Counted from the first letter of the stretch, positions 6,413 to 13,948 are shown. The stretch: 17,464 bases of DNA from JABISG01 sp963581435 (GCA_963581435.1 CAUZOL010000127.1:1-17464), one strand, 5' to 3'. Translations and numbers: made by a program. Notes: a model not told the origin generated them from the letters alone.

Positions 6413-7267
6413 ATGATGAATTCAATGGCACGAGGTTTCTTGTGGAGTTTGATCGTGATGATGAGCGCGGCGTCGGCGAGTGCGGGAGAGAAGGACAGCA
6501 GGTTGCGACTCTCGTGGGAGAAGAACTACCTGACAATCCACGGCAAACATCTGCCGGGCGAAACGGTGAAGGTGATGTATCTGGAGGCGTACTGCCGTCC
6601 CGGTTCGACCGACCGCGAGTGGGGGAAGACGACCATCGGACATAAAACCGAATTGCTCGAAGCAGACAAAGACGGACAGTGGTTGAAGCTCAAATGTGTG
6701 CTGAACGATGGCGTGACGGTGACGCATGAAATCCGAACCGAGCCGGGCGCGATCAACTTTCGGCTGGTGGCACATAACCCGACCGACAAACCTTCATTAG
6801 CGCATTGGGCGCAACCCTGCGTGCGCGTCGATCAGTTCACCGGGCTGACGCAGAAGACGTACTTGCCGAAATCGTTCGTGTTTCTCGAAGGCAAACCGGT
6901 TCGCATGCCGACACCGGTGTGGGCAACCAAAGCCCGCTATATTCCCGGGCAGGTCTGGGCTCCGAAGAACGTCAACCGCAACGACGTCAACCCGCGACCG
7001 CTCAGCCCACAAGTTCCCAGCAACGGTTTGATTGGTTGTTATTCGGGCGACGACAAGATGATCCTTGCGTCAGCGTGGGAACCGTACCAGGAATTATTTC
7101 AGGGAGTTGCCACCTGCGTGCATTCCGATTTCCGCATTGGCGGCCTCAAGCCGGGCGAAACGAAAAAGATTCGCGGCAAGCTCTACCTGGTCGATGCCGA
7201 CATGAAGGCATTAGTGTCCCGTTATCAGAAGGACTTTCCGGAGCATTTGACAGCGAAGAAGAAATGA
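6413..7267 (+). CDS. Secreted protein of unknown function
   Basis: The product is 284 residues from ATG 6413. A second ATG at 6416 is better spaced from GGAG at 6407-6410 and may be the true start. Residues 1-24 form a signal peptide (MARGFLWSLIVMMSAASASA then GEKD), so the protein is exported. The mature part looks like a beta-rich domain, with LRLSWEKNYLTIHGKHLPGETVKVMYLEAYCRPG near the start (about residues 31-64), IRTEPGAINFRLVAHNPTDKP in the middle and GGLKPGETKKIRGKLYLVDAD near the end (about 243-263). The last pattern resembles the end of sugar-mutarotase-like or beta-sandwich domains that bind carbohydrate, but this is only an impression. It contains three cysteines after the signal peptide and no recognised catalytic motif. 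It stands alone between a divergent and a convergent neighbour. Confidence 0.8.
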   Translation: MMNSMARGFLWSLIVMMSAASASAGEKDSRLRLSWEKNYLTIHGKHLPGETVKVMYLEAYCRPGSTDREWGKTTIGHKTELLEADKDGQWLKLKCVLNDGVTVTHEIRTEPGAINFRLVAHNPTDKPSLAHWAQPCVRVDQFTGLTQKTYLPKSFVFLEGKPVRMPTPVWATKARYIPGQVWAPKNVNRNDVNPRPLSPQVPSNGLIGCYSGDDKMILASAWEPYQELFQGVATCVHSDFRIGGLKPGETKKIRGKLYLVDADMKALVSRYQKDFPEHLTAKKK

Positions 7268-7315
7268 CGCGGCGAAGAACTTTTAAATTTGCAGTTGTAA
7301 ATTTGAAATTAACAA

Positions 7316-7437
7316 CTCGTTCCCAAGCTCCAGCTTGGGAACGCATAAACGCGAAGCTCTGCTTCGCACGTCATGGATTCACCGTCGGAAGCAGAGCTTC
7401 CGGGGAGTGCGTTCCCAAGCCAGAGCTTGGGGACGAG
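7316..7437. repeat. Nested palindromic repeat family C, full copy
   Basis: Outer arms at 7316-7344 and 7409-7437 pair over 29 bases with three mismatches, and each arm is itself a hairpin around CCAAGCT...AGCTTGG. Inside, GAAGCTCTGCTTC (near 7353) and GAAGCAGAGCTTC (near 7387) form a second inverted pair of self-complementary hairpins. The element fills most of the 202-base gap between the convergent genes ending at 7267 and 7470. It may act as a bidirectional terminator. A half copy lies at 15126-15175. Confidence 0.75.
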
Positions 7438-7469
7438 GACAACGCACACCTTGGCGTCGTGAAACCTCT

Positions 7470-9710
7470 TCAGCGCATGCCAACCGGTTGTAGCGGGCAA
7501 TGGTCGGAGACGAAGGTCTTGGCCTCCTGTGCGTCTTCGAAACCAACCGTGACAGTTTGTTTGCGCGCCGGGCCGCTGACGCGGATGACGGTTCCGATGC
7601 CGTATTGCGGATGACGGACGAGCATGCCTGCGGAAAAACCGGCTCGCTTGGCGGGCGTCTCGGCGCTGTCTCCCGGCGGATTGGAGCGGCGGAGTCGCGA
7701 CGGGGCGGATGATGTGTCGGCGTCCCAGTCGTCAACGTCGTTTCCATTGTGCGACTCAAAATCCGTCGGCCAGTCGCTCTCGGTACGTTCGCTCCACTTG
7801 ATTTTCAACTCGGAGACGAATTCGCTGGGAATGGTCGTCAACCGGCGACCACGGAAATTCCGGCACTGGGTCTGCGTGAGGAACAGGCGATCTTGTGCAC
7901 GGGTGATGCCGACAAACAGCAGCCGCCGTTCTTCTTCCAATTCGCGGTTGTCTTCAGTTCGCAATGCTCGTTCGTGCGGAATCAGGTTGTGTTCCAGACC
8001 GACGAGATATACCACCGGGAATTCCAGTCCCTTGGCTGCATGCAAAGTCATCAGTGTGACGCAGCCGGCGCTGTCATCGAGGTTGTCGCCCGAACTGACC
8101 AGCGAGACCGTTTCGAGGAATCCTTCCAGCGTTGCTTCGTCGGCACGTGCATCATCGAATTGCTGCGCCGCGGTGCGCAGTTCCTGCACATTGGCGAGCC
8201 GCTGCTGATCCTGTTCCGAATCGCTGCCTTCCCACTGTTTGAGATACCCCGTCCGCTCCAGCACGCGGGCCAACTGCGAATCGACCGGTTCGTCGATTGC
8301 CTGCCGACAGCCTGCAATGAGGTCGGCGAACTTCTTCAGCGACGCGCCGGCCTTTTTGGGGAGCCCGGGGATCTCGCCTACGCGGCTGGCTGCTTCGACG
8401 AGAGAAACGCCAGATCGCTCGGCCCAGTCACTCAGCTTCGCAATGCTCGTCTTTCCGATACCTCGCCGGGGCGTGTTAACCACCCGCAGAAATGCGATGC
8501 GGTCGGCCGGGTTGCTGATCAGTTTCAGGTAGGCCAGCGTGTCTTTGATTTCGGCCCGTTCGTAGAACTCAACTCCCGATGCAATCTGGTAGGGGACGCG
8601 ATGTCTGAGCAGGGCGAATTCGATTTCGCGGGAGAGCGCGTTGACACGGTAGAGGATTCCGAAATCGGACCACGCTCTTTCGCCTGCCTCGACTTGTCGC
8701 CGCATGTCGCGGGCGATTTCGTCAGCCTCGTGTTCGCCGTCGCGATAAACGACCAACTCGACCGGTTCGCCGTCGGGATTGTCGGTCACCAGCCGTTTTT
8801 GTTTGCGCAGAACATTGTGGGCAATCAGCGAGTCGGCCGTTTTTAGAATCTGTTGCGTGCTGCGAAAGTTTTCTTCGAGCCGAACGACGACGGCGGACGG
8901 GTAATCGGATTCAAAGTGAAGAATGTTATCGATTCGCGCACCGCGCCAACCGTAAATCGATTGATCGGGATCGCCGGTCACGCACAAGTTGGGAAAGTCC
9001 TGCGATAACGCAGCGACAATGCGATACTGGGCGGGGTTAGTATCCTGGTACTCATCGACGAGAACAAAACGGTATTGCTCGTCGAGACTATGACGCAACT
9101 CCGGGTTTTCGCTCAGTAACCGGACCACGTGCAACAACAGATCGTCGAAATCAACCGCGTTGGATTCCATCAGCCGGCGTTGGTACACCGGATAGACACG
9201 GGAGACGACGGCATCGAGGTGGTTGCCAATGGCATCGTCGAACGAGCGGGCGACATCGGCGGCCGACTGCAGATTGTTCTTGGCGTTGCTGATGCGATTG
9301 GCCACTTTGTTGGGCGAGAAGTGGACCGCATCGATGTTCAAATCACGAAGCACTTCGCGCAGCAGTTGCCGCTGGTCGGTCGTATCGAAGATGCTGAAGT
9401 TAGCACCAAGGCCAACGATTTCCGCCCGCGACCTGAGCAACCGCGCACAGAACCGGTGGAACGTGCTGACCCAGACTCTGCCCTGAGGCACCAATTCCTT
9501 GACGCGTTCACCCATCTCGTCGGCAGCTTTGTTGGTGAAGGTAATCGCCAGAATCTCCCGCGGATTCACACCTCTTTCAATCAGACGTGCGATGCGACGA
9601 GTGATGACGCGCGTTTTTCCCGAACCCGGACCGGCAAGCACCAACAGCGGCCCGCGAAAATGATCGACGGCCTGCATTTGGCTGGGAGTGAGATCGGCCG
9701 AAGACGACAC
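7470..9710 (-). CDS. pcrA: ATP-dependent DNA helicase, UvrD/PcrA/Rep family
   Basis: This 746-residue superfamily 1A 3'-5' DNA helicase would use ATP to unwind DNA in excision repair, replication restart or removal of recombinase. All motifs are intact: Walker A GPGSGKT (27-33), motif Ia AITFTNKAADEM (55-66), STFHRFCARLL (82-92), Walker B DEYQDTN (219-225), motif III GDPDQSIYGWRGA (246-258), EENFRS, TLHAAKGLEFPVVYLVG and GITRAQDRLFLT. The C-terminal end (about 690-743, AGMLVRHPQYGIGTVIRVSG) is the Tudor-like domain that in PcrA/UvrD contacts RNA polymerase. Length is normal for PcrA. The start is GTG 9710; an in-frame stop lies ten codons upstream with no ATG between. PcrA versus UvrD cannot be settled by motif alone. 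It appears monocistronic. Confidence 0.95.
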   Translation of the reverse strand: MSSSADLTPSQMQAVDHFRGPLLVLAGPGSGKTRVITRRIARLIERGVNPREILAITFTNKAADEMGERVKELVPQGRVWVSTFHRFCARLLRSRAEIVGLGANFSIFDTTDQRQLLREVLRDLNIDAVHFSPNKVANRISNAKNNLQSAADVARSFDDAIGNHLDAVVSRVYPVYQRRLMESNAVDFDDLLLHVVRLLSENPELRHSLDEQYRFVLVDEYQDTNPAQYRIVAALSQDFPNLCVTGDPDQSIYGWRGARIDNILHFESDYPSAVVVRLEENFRSTQQILKTADSLIAHNVLRKQKRLVTDNPDGEPVELVVYRDGEHEADEIARDMRRQVEAGERAWSDFGILYRVNALSREIEFALLRHRVPYQIASGVEFYERAEIKDTLAYLKLISNPADRIAFLRVVNTPRRGIGKTSIAKLSDWAERSGVSLVEAASRVGEIPGLPKKAGASLKKFADLIAGCRQAIDEPVDSQLARVLERTGYLKQWEGSDSEQDQQRLANVQELRTAAQQFDDARADEATLEGFLETVSLVSSGDNLDDSAGCVTLMTLHAAKGLEFPVVYLVGLEHNLIPHERALRTEDNRELEEERRLLFVGITRAQDRLFLTQTQCRNFRGRRLTTIPSEFVSELKIKWSERTESDWPTDFESHNGNDVDDWDADTSSAPSRLRRSNPPGDSAETPAKRAGFSAGMLVRHPQYGIGTVIRVSGPARKQTVTVGFEDAQEAKTFVSDHCPLQPVGMR

Positions 9711-9743
9711 GTGTGCTGATACCCTGTGGTAAAATGTTTAGAG

Positions 9744-9760
9744 GCGGGGCAACGCCCCGC
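9744..9760. repeat. Short GC hairpin upstream of the helicase gene
   Basis: GCGGGGC (9744-9750) and GCCCCGC (9754-9760) form a 7-bp stem with a three-base loop, 34 bases upstream of the helicase start codon. It could be a leader hairpin or one more dispersed palindrome. No T tract follows on either strand. Confidence 0.5.
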
Positions 9761-9892
9761 GCGTTTCGACACGAAGTGTATGCGGTCAGCCTGCGGGTGG
9801 GTAGCGTCGCTGGAGAACACGATGTCTCCAAGGGTTGACCGAAACCGTTGAGCATTGTGAGATGGTCAACGGACCGACAGTTCAAATTCTTT

Positions 9893-10043
9893 ACCACGAA
9901 ATACATAAAACACACGAAAGAAAACTGAGACAAGTTGAATCTTGACTCACAAGACCAATGCCAGACTGCGTGTCGGTTGAGTCCTCATTCTCAATTCCTG
10001 TTTTTCTCAATCCAATTTTCGTGTGTTTCGTGTATTTCGTGGT
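9893..10043. repeat. Inverted repeat element of the CACGAAATACAC type
   Basis: Arms at 9893-9919 and 10017-10043 match as reverse complements at 25 of 27 positions and flank a 97-base core. Each arm is built of short GAAA/CAC units (ACCACGAAATACA..., ...CACACGAAA). The element fills the middle of the 363-base gap between the divergent helicase and methyltransferase genes; the right arm ends 30 bases before the methyltransferase start. I recognise the arm sequence from memory as a motif that recurs in many environmental genomes, but cannot cite a name. No open frame or transposase is inside. The rest of the gap shows only the GC hairpin at 9744. Confidence 0.7.
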
Positions 10044-10073
10044 GGCATCCTTTCAGGAAAGGACGATTGACCG

Positions 10074-10871
10074 ATGTCGTACCGGCGACAGAACCGTGCG
10101 GCTTGGAACCGGCTGGCGGAACAGCAAAGCCAGTTTACGCACGTGGCGACCGATGAAGAGTGTCACGATCCGCTGCGGACACTCGATGCCCGTGGCTGGT
10201 TACCAAAAAGTGTGCACGGAATGGATGTGCTATGTCTGGCGGCGGGGGGTGGCTGGCAGTCGATTCTGTATGCCTCGGCCGGTGCCAAGGTGACGGTTGT
10301 GGACATCAGTCCTTCGATGTTGCGGCTGGACGAGCGAGAAGCGAGTCGCCGCAACCTGCAGATTCGCACGATTGAAGGATCGATGGACGATCTGTCGATG
10401 CTGCGCGACGAGTCGTTTCACATCGTTCACCAACCGGTCAGCACCTGCTATGTCCCCGACATCGCTGCCGTATATGGAGAAATTGCCCGTGTCTCACGCG
10501 ACGGTGGCCTGTACATCAGCCAACACAAACAGCCGACCAGCCTGCAAATCACCCACCGTGATCCCGAAGATCGCTATGTGATTGGGACCGAATACTATCG
10601 GGAGGGGCCACTGCCGCGCGTTGCCGACACCTCTTATCGTGAGACGGGGGCGGCAGAATTTCTGCATCGCTGGGATGAACTGGTGGGGGAGTTATGCCGC
10701 GCGGGATTTGTGCTGGAAGACCTGCGGGAGCCGTTTCGGGCCGATCCACAGGCCGCGCCGGGACATTTTCGTCATCGCGGGCGATTTACAGCACCGTATG
10801 TTCGTCTGAAGGCCCGCCGGTTGGGGCGTAGTGACGTAAGTGACGTGTCCGCAGGGATTTGGACGCCGTAA
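10074..10871 (+). CDS. Class I SAM-dependent methyltransferase
   Basis: The 265-residue product starts at ATG 10074, with AGGAAAGGA at 10055-10063 as ribosome site. A Rossmann-type methyltransferase domain spans about residues 45-175: motif I VLCLAAGGGWQSILYASAGAKVTVVD (52-77) with the acidic residue ending strand 2, then EGSMDDLSMLRDESFHIVHQ (about 101-120) and a motif III-like EIARVSRDGGLYIS. The last 90 residues hold TEYYREGPLPRV and FRHRGRFTAPYVRLKA and probably form a substrate cap. It resembles ubiquinone-methyltransferase-like (UbiE/COQ5-type) enzymes in a broad sense; the substrate is unknown. A strong hairpin follows its stop codon. The real 5' leader may lie within the preceding inverted repeat. 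Confidence 0.88.
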   Translation: MSYRRQNRAAWNRLAEQQSQFTHVATDEECHDPLRTLDARGWLPKSVHGMDVLCLAAGGGWQSILYASAGAKVTVVDISPSMLRLDEREASRRNLQIRTIEGSMDDLSMLRDESFHIVHQPVSTCYVPDIAAVYGEIARVSRDGGLYISQHKQPTSLQITHRDPEDRYVIGTEYYREGPLPRVADTSYRETGAAEFLHRWDELVGELCRAGFVLEDLREPFRADPQAAPGHFRHRGRFTAPYVRLKARRLGRSDVSDVSAGIWTP

Positions 10872-10877
10872 TCTGAT

Positions 10878-10899
10878 CCCACGGGATGCGGCCCGTGGG
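10878..10899. repeat. 8-bp-stem hairpin after the methyltransferase gene
   Basis: CCCACGGG (10878-10885) and CCCGTGGG (10892-10899) pair perfectly around ATGCGG, 6 bases after the stop codon. The arms are identical to those inside the DUF2330 gene at 1672-1693. It could help end transcription, but TCTTGACG rather than a T tract follows. Confidence 0.6.
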
Positions 10900-11022
10900 T
10901 CTTGACGAGGCGGAAAAGTTTGCCTAATCGGTATATATTGAACCGAATTGGTTTAAGTGGCGACTGTGGGGTCGCCGATGGGAGTAGGGCAGGTGCATCT
11001 TGCGCCGCACAGAGAGGACGGC

Positions 11023-11072
11023 AGTCGGCATTGTTTCAGTTCTGAAACTCGCCGACTCTCGTATTGACGAGA
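11023..11072 (+). promoter_or_regulatory. Cluster of dyads upstream of ompH/skp
   Basis: AGTCGGC (11023-11029) pairs with GCCGACT (11051-11057). Nested inside is a near-perfect dyad, GTTTCAG-TT-CTGAAAC (11033-11048). Immediately after come TCTCGT (11057-11062) and ACGAGA (11067-11072) around ATTG. The 325-base gap from 10872 to 11196 also has small stems at 10959-10976 (GGCGAC/GTCGCC) and 11152-11167 (GTCCC/GGGAC), and TATATT at 10934. It has no coding signal. As RNA this would be a structured leader; as DNA the 16-base dyad looks like an operator just upstream of a possible -35. Confidence 0.45.
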
Positions 11073-11091
11073 ATCACGGCGTGTGCAAAAT
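11064..11091 (+). promoter_or_regulatory. Possible promoter of the ompH-lpx block
   Basis: TTGACG (11064-11069, five of six to the sigma-70 -35) and CAAAAT (11086-11091, four of six to the -10) are 16 bases apart, giving a leader of about 100 bases before the GTG start at 11197. Another TTGACG at 10902 lacks a convincing -10 at the right distance. Confidence 0.35.
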
Positions 11092-11196
11092 ACGCTGCCC
11101 GTACTCACACTTTCCCTTCACAATTGCATTTCCCCACCTCCCCCCAAGCGGGTCCCACGGACGGGACATCCGGCCGAACAAAGGAGTGAATTCGTC

Positions 11197-11844
11197 GTGA
11201 AAAAGTTTCTTCTCTCAGCAGCGGTTGTTATGACTTTTGCCGGTCTCTCGTGCTTTGCCACGAGTGCTCGTGCTCAAGGCGGCGCAGGCGCGTCATCGAC
11301 CCCCAAAATCGGCCTGATCGACATGGCCGAAGTCTTCAAGAAGTACAAGAAGTTTGAAGCCCTCCGCGAAGGTTTGAAAACCGACATTCAGGCGACAGAC
11401 GCCAAAGCCAAGCGAATGGCAGCCCAGGCACAGTCGCTTCAGGCCAAATTGAAGAGTGGAAACTTCAAGCAGGACTCGCCCGAGTACAAGCAGATTGAAA
11501 CACAACTCATTCAATTGCAGGCCGAGTTCACGAGCTTCAAGAATCAGTCGCAGCGCGAGTTCATGAAGAAGGAATCGCAGATTTACAAGACGGTTTACCT
11601 GGAAGTCTCCGACGCCGTTGCGAAGTACGCCGGCTACTACAAGTACACGCTGGTGCTGCGATTCAACCGCAAGAGCCTGGAAGAAGCCGAAAACCCCCAG
11701 GGCGTGCTGCAGAGCATGAACAAGCAGATCATCTACATGATGCCGGAAGACGACATCACCGACTCGATCGTCGATTACCTGAATCGCCTTTACATCAAGA
11801 ATACCCGTTCGGCCGATGACACTCCTCCCCGGCGAAACAACTAG
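11197..11844 (+). CDS. OmpH/Skp family periplasmic chaperone
   Basis: The 215-residue product starts at GTG 11197, supported by AAGGAG (11181-11186) upstream and an N-terminus MKKFLLSAAVVMTFAGLSC that is a textbook signal peptide ending SARA. The 38 codons open upstream are proline-rich and untypical. The mature protein begins with PKIGLIDMAEVFKKYKKFEAL, the OmpH/Skp pattern (residues about 36-56). It continues as a long Lys/Gln/Glu-rich coiled coil (about 57-125, the two tentacle helices) and closes with beta-type segments (YKYTLVLRFNRKS, then DITDSIVDYLNRLY). Skp trimers hold unfolded outer-membrane proteins in the periplasm. Location next to lipid A genes is the usual context for this family. 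The tail after residue 200 is short and charged (DDTPPRRNN). Confidence 0.92.
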   Translation: MKKFLLSAAVVMTFAGLSCFATSARAQGGAGASSTPKIGLIDMAEVFKKYKKFEALREGLKTDIQATDAKAKRMAAQAQSLQAKLKSGNFKQDSPEYKQIETQLIQLQAEFTSFKNQSQREFMKKESQIYKTVYLEVSDAVAKYAGYYKYTLVLRFNRKSLEEAENPQGVLQSMNKQIIYMMPEDDITDSIVDYLNRLYIKNTRSADDTPPRRNN

Positions 11845-11896
11845 TCTGAAGGTATTACCATGACGGGAATTGCCCGCAGGTAAAAAGTGATCAACG

Positions 11897-11939
11897 ATTC
11901 GGCGGCGTTTCCGACACGAAGATCGGAGCGCCGCCGAAT
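11897..11939 (+). terminator. Extended hairpin after ompH/skp
   Basis: ATTCGGCGGCG (11897-11907) and CGCCGCCGAAT (11929-11939) form a perfect 11-bp stem. The loop holds a further 5-bp stem, TCCGA/TCGGA (11910-11914 and 11923-11927). Only TTT at 11939-11941 follows, so this is a terminator or attenuator candidate without a proper T tract, 53 bases after the stop codon. Confidence 0.5.
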
Positions 11940-11988
11940 TTGCGATAACACTGAGAATTCGAGCAGAGACTTCTAACAGCGTTAAGGG

Positions 11989-12046
11989 GTGCCACTGGCG
12001 TATCGCCAGTGCGTTACGTGTTGCACTGGCGACACGCCAGTGGCAC
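11989..12046. repeat. Palindromic repeat family A, copy 2
   Basis: Arms at 11989-12012 and 12023-12046 are reverse complements at 23 of 24 positions around a 10-base spacer (GTTACGTGTT). Each arm also contains CACTGGCG...CGCCAGTG, so several alternative hairpins are possible. It lies 69 bases upstream of lpxC. Confidence 0.85.
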
Positions 12047-12115
12047 ACAAGAGAAGCAAGCAGACGGAATGTCAGCGACAGGAAAGTCACTGAATTCTCG
12101 ACCGGAACAAACAAC

Positions 12116-13009
12116 ATGGACGTAAGACGGCAGCGAACCATTCGCAGACCAGCGGTGGTCACATCCATCGGCTTCTTCACCGGAGCCGATCTCACGTTGC
12201 GTCTGCTTCCGGCTCCCGCGGGACATGGAATCGCCTTTCAGCGAACCGACTGCCCCGGCAGTCGCCCGATTCCCGCAACCATCGAATTCGCGCTGCCCCG
12301 CGAACGACGTACGGCGATTGGCCGTGACGACGTGTCGGTGGAAACCATCGAACATGTGATGGCCGCATTGGCCGGGTTGCAAATCGACAATTGTCTGATC
12401 GAAATCGACGGCCCGGAAGTTCCCGGCTGCGACGGTTCGGCCCGCGACTTTGTCGATGTGTTGCTCGACGCGGGAACCGAAGAACAGGACCAAACGCGGC
12501 CAATGGCCTCGGTTGCGGCCCCATTTCAGGTCACGGCCGACGACGGTCGTTCGGAAGTTCGCGTCCGCCCCGGCAGTCAGAACGCAATGGTGATCGAATA
12601 TCGGCTCGATTACGGTGCCGATTCTCCCATTCCAAGTGAACAACTCAGCTTGGAAATCACGCCCGATTCGTTCGTCAGAGAACTCGCATTGGCCAGAACT
12701 TTTATCGCGGAATCCGAAGTCGCCGCCCTGCGTGCCGCCGGCTATGGCAGCCGCACCACGGCCCGCGATCTGTTGGTTTTTGCCGACAATGGCAGCATCA
12801 TCGACAACGAACTGCGGTTTGAAGACGAATGCGTACGACACAAAATACTCGACTGCATCGGTGACTTTGCATTATTGGGCTGTGATCTGCATGGCCATTT
12901 TTCTGCATCGCGTTCAGGACATCGACTGAATCGCGACGTCGTGCAGCACATGGTTGATACCAAATCACTCACATCGTTTTTATCCGAGCCACCGGCTGAC
13001 GCCGCTTGA
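12116..13009 (+). CDS. lpxC: UDP-3-O-acyl-N-acetylglucosamine deacetylase LpxC
   Basis: This 297-residue zinc enzyme removes the acetyl group from UDP-3-O-acyl-GlcNAc, the committed step of lipid A synthesis, in the cytosol. RRQRTIRRPAVVTSIGFFTG (residues 4-23) matches the LpxC opening, although the usual GLHTG reads GFFTG. VETIEHVMAALAGL (75-88) supplies the zinc ligand H80, and RHKILDCIGD (241-250) supplies H242 and D246. H269 in SGHRLN is the catalytic histidine equivalent, and LARTFI (192-197) is the substrate-contact segment. DNCLIEIDGPEVPGCDGSA (91-109) is the family's DGSA region. There is no fused FabZ domain. The start is ATG 12116 with only GGAA (12103) as a weak ribosome site. lpxA follows 78 bases later. 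Confidence 0.94.
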   Translation: MDVRRQRTIRRPAVVTSIGFFTGADLTLRLLPAPAGHGIAFQRTDCPGSRPIPATIEFALPRERRTAIGRDDVSVETIEHVMAALAGLQIDNCLIEIDGPEVPGCDGSARDFVDVLLDAGTEEQDQTRPMASVAAPFQVTADDGRSEVRVRPGSQNAMVIEYRLDYGADSPIPSEQLSLEITPDSFVRELALARTFIAESEVAALRAAGYGSRTTARDLLVFADNGSIIDNELRFEDECVRHKILDCIGDFALLGCDLHGHFSASRSGHRLNRDVVQHMVDTKSLTSFLSEPPADAA

Positions 13010-13087
13010 ATCATTCTGGAGTCGCGCTGAACAGCAAGGAATTGTCAGTAGACCGCTGTTCCCCGGCGGGCAATAAGGAATTACTCC

Positions 13088-13948
13088 ATGCCAACCAAGA
13101 TTTCGCAGCTGTCGCAAATCGATCCTCGGGCCGAACTGGGCGTCGATCTGGAAATCGGGCCGTTCTGTGTCGTTGGCCCCGATGTCAAAATTGGTGACGG
13201 AACGTGCCTGCAAAGTCACGTCAGTATCACGGGGCGAACGACCATCGGCTGCGACAACATTTTCTACCCGAACAGCGTCGTCGGCGCCGGCCCGCAAGAT
13301 GTCAGTTACTGCTCCGACGAAACCATGCTGGAAATCGGCGATGGCAACATCTTCCGTGAAGGGGTGACCGTCAATCGCGGCGCGGAGAAAGAGGACAGCG
13401 TCACCCGCATCGGCAACAACAACATGCTGATGGCCAATAGTCACGTCGCCCACAATTGCCACATTTTCAACGACGTCATTCTTGTCAACGGTGTACTCTT
13501 AGGCGGTCACGTGCATGTGCACGATGGAGCCATCGTTTCGGGTAATTCGGTCGTGCATCACTTCTCGACATTGGGGACGTTGGCGTTCATCAGCGGCGGT
13601 TGCCGAGTTCCGCACGACGTTCCCCCCTATATGTTGGCCGTCGGTAGCGATGATCCGAGAATTCTGAACATCAACCACGTCGGCATGCGACGTCACGGAA
13701 TCAGCAGCGATACGGTCGCCATCATCAAGCAGGCCTACCGATTGCTCTTCCGAAAAAACAAAAACCTCGAAGACATCCGAACGGAATTCGACGCGCAGCT
13801 GAACGGCGTGTTTCCGTTTGAGTTGTCGATGCTGCTGAACTTCGTCGAGCAACAACGGCGCGGCAAAATGGGCCGCGCCCGCGAAGCCGTCCGCGATCAA
13901 CCACCGCAGAGTGAACAACAGGATTTGAACCAGCGGAGAGCCGCATGA
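13088..13948 (+). CDS. lpxA: Acyl-ACP--UDP-N-acetylglucosamine O-acyltransferase LpxA
   Basis: The 286-residue cytosolic trimer transfers a 3-hydroxyacyl chain from acyl carrier protein to the 3-position of UDP-GlcNAc, the first lipid A step. It has left-handed beta-helix hexapeptide repeats from residue 15 to about 185. The catalytic histidine is H122 in HVAHNC (E. coli H125), with H119 matching H122. VTVNRGAE (93-100) and VPHDVPPYMLAVG (174-186) are family landmarks. The C-terminal helical domain runs from about 195. A charged tail (about 260-286, RGKMGRAREAVRDQ...) extends past the E. coli end. In ungapped comparison, E. coli Q161 is H158 here and the acyl-length residue G173 is kept as G170. 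The start is ATG 13088 with AAGGAA at 13075. The stop overlaps the next gene by four bases (ATGA). Confidence 0.94.
   Translation: MPTKISQLSQIDPRAELGVDLEIGPFCVVGPDVKIGDGTCLQSHVSITGRTTIGCDNIFYPNSVVGAGPQDVSYCSDETMLEIGDGNIFREGVTVNRGAEKEDSVTRIGNNNMLMANSHVAHNCHIFNDVILVNGVLLGGHVHVHDGAIVSGNSVVHHFSTLGTLAFISGGCRVPHDVPPYMLAVGSDDPRILNINHVGMRRHGISSDTVAIIKQAYRLLFRKNKNLEDIRTEFDAQLNGVFPFELSMLLNFVEQQRRGKMGRAREAVRDQPPQSEQQDLNQRRAA

Noticed and set aside
6805..7614. Plus-strand open frame of 269 codons overlapping the secreted protein gene and the helicase end
   Set aside because: Shifted frame of the secreted protein gene, then repeat family C, then antisense helicase; composition is not protein-like.
7749..8846. 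Long plus-strand open frame (365 codons) inside the helicase gene
   Set aside because: It lies wholly antisense to a helicase with every motif intact. Open antisense frames of this kind are common in GC-rich genes, and its translation shows no domain.
11083..11196. N-terminal extension of the OmpH/Skp frame from an upstream ATG
   Set aside because: The GTG at 11197 has an AAGGAG site and begins a standard signal peptide; the extension is proline-rich and would mask it.
11897..11939. Riboswitch before lpxC
   Set aside because: Only a simple extended hairpin is visible and no known aptamer core; an intergenic terminator or attenuator is the more economical reading.
11293..12195. Minus-strand open frame of 300 codons across ompH and the start of lpxC
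   Set aside because: Antisense to clear OmpH/Skp sequence and running through repeat family A; no recognisable protein.
12014..12841. Minus-strand open frame of 275 codons opposite lpxC
   Set aside because: Antisense to LpxC with all zinc ligands intact; no domain in the translation.
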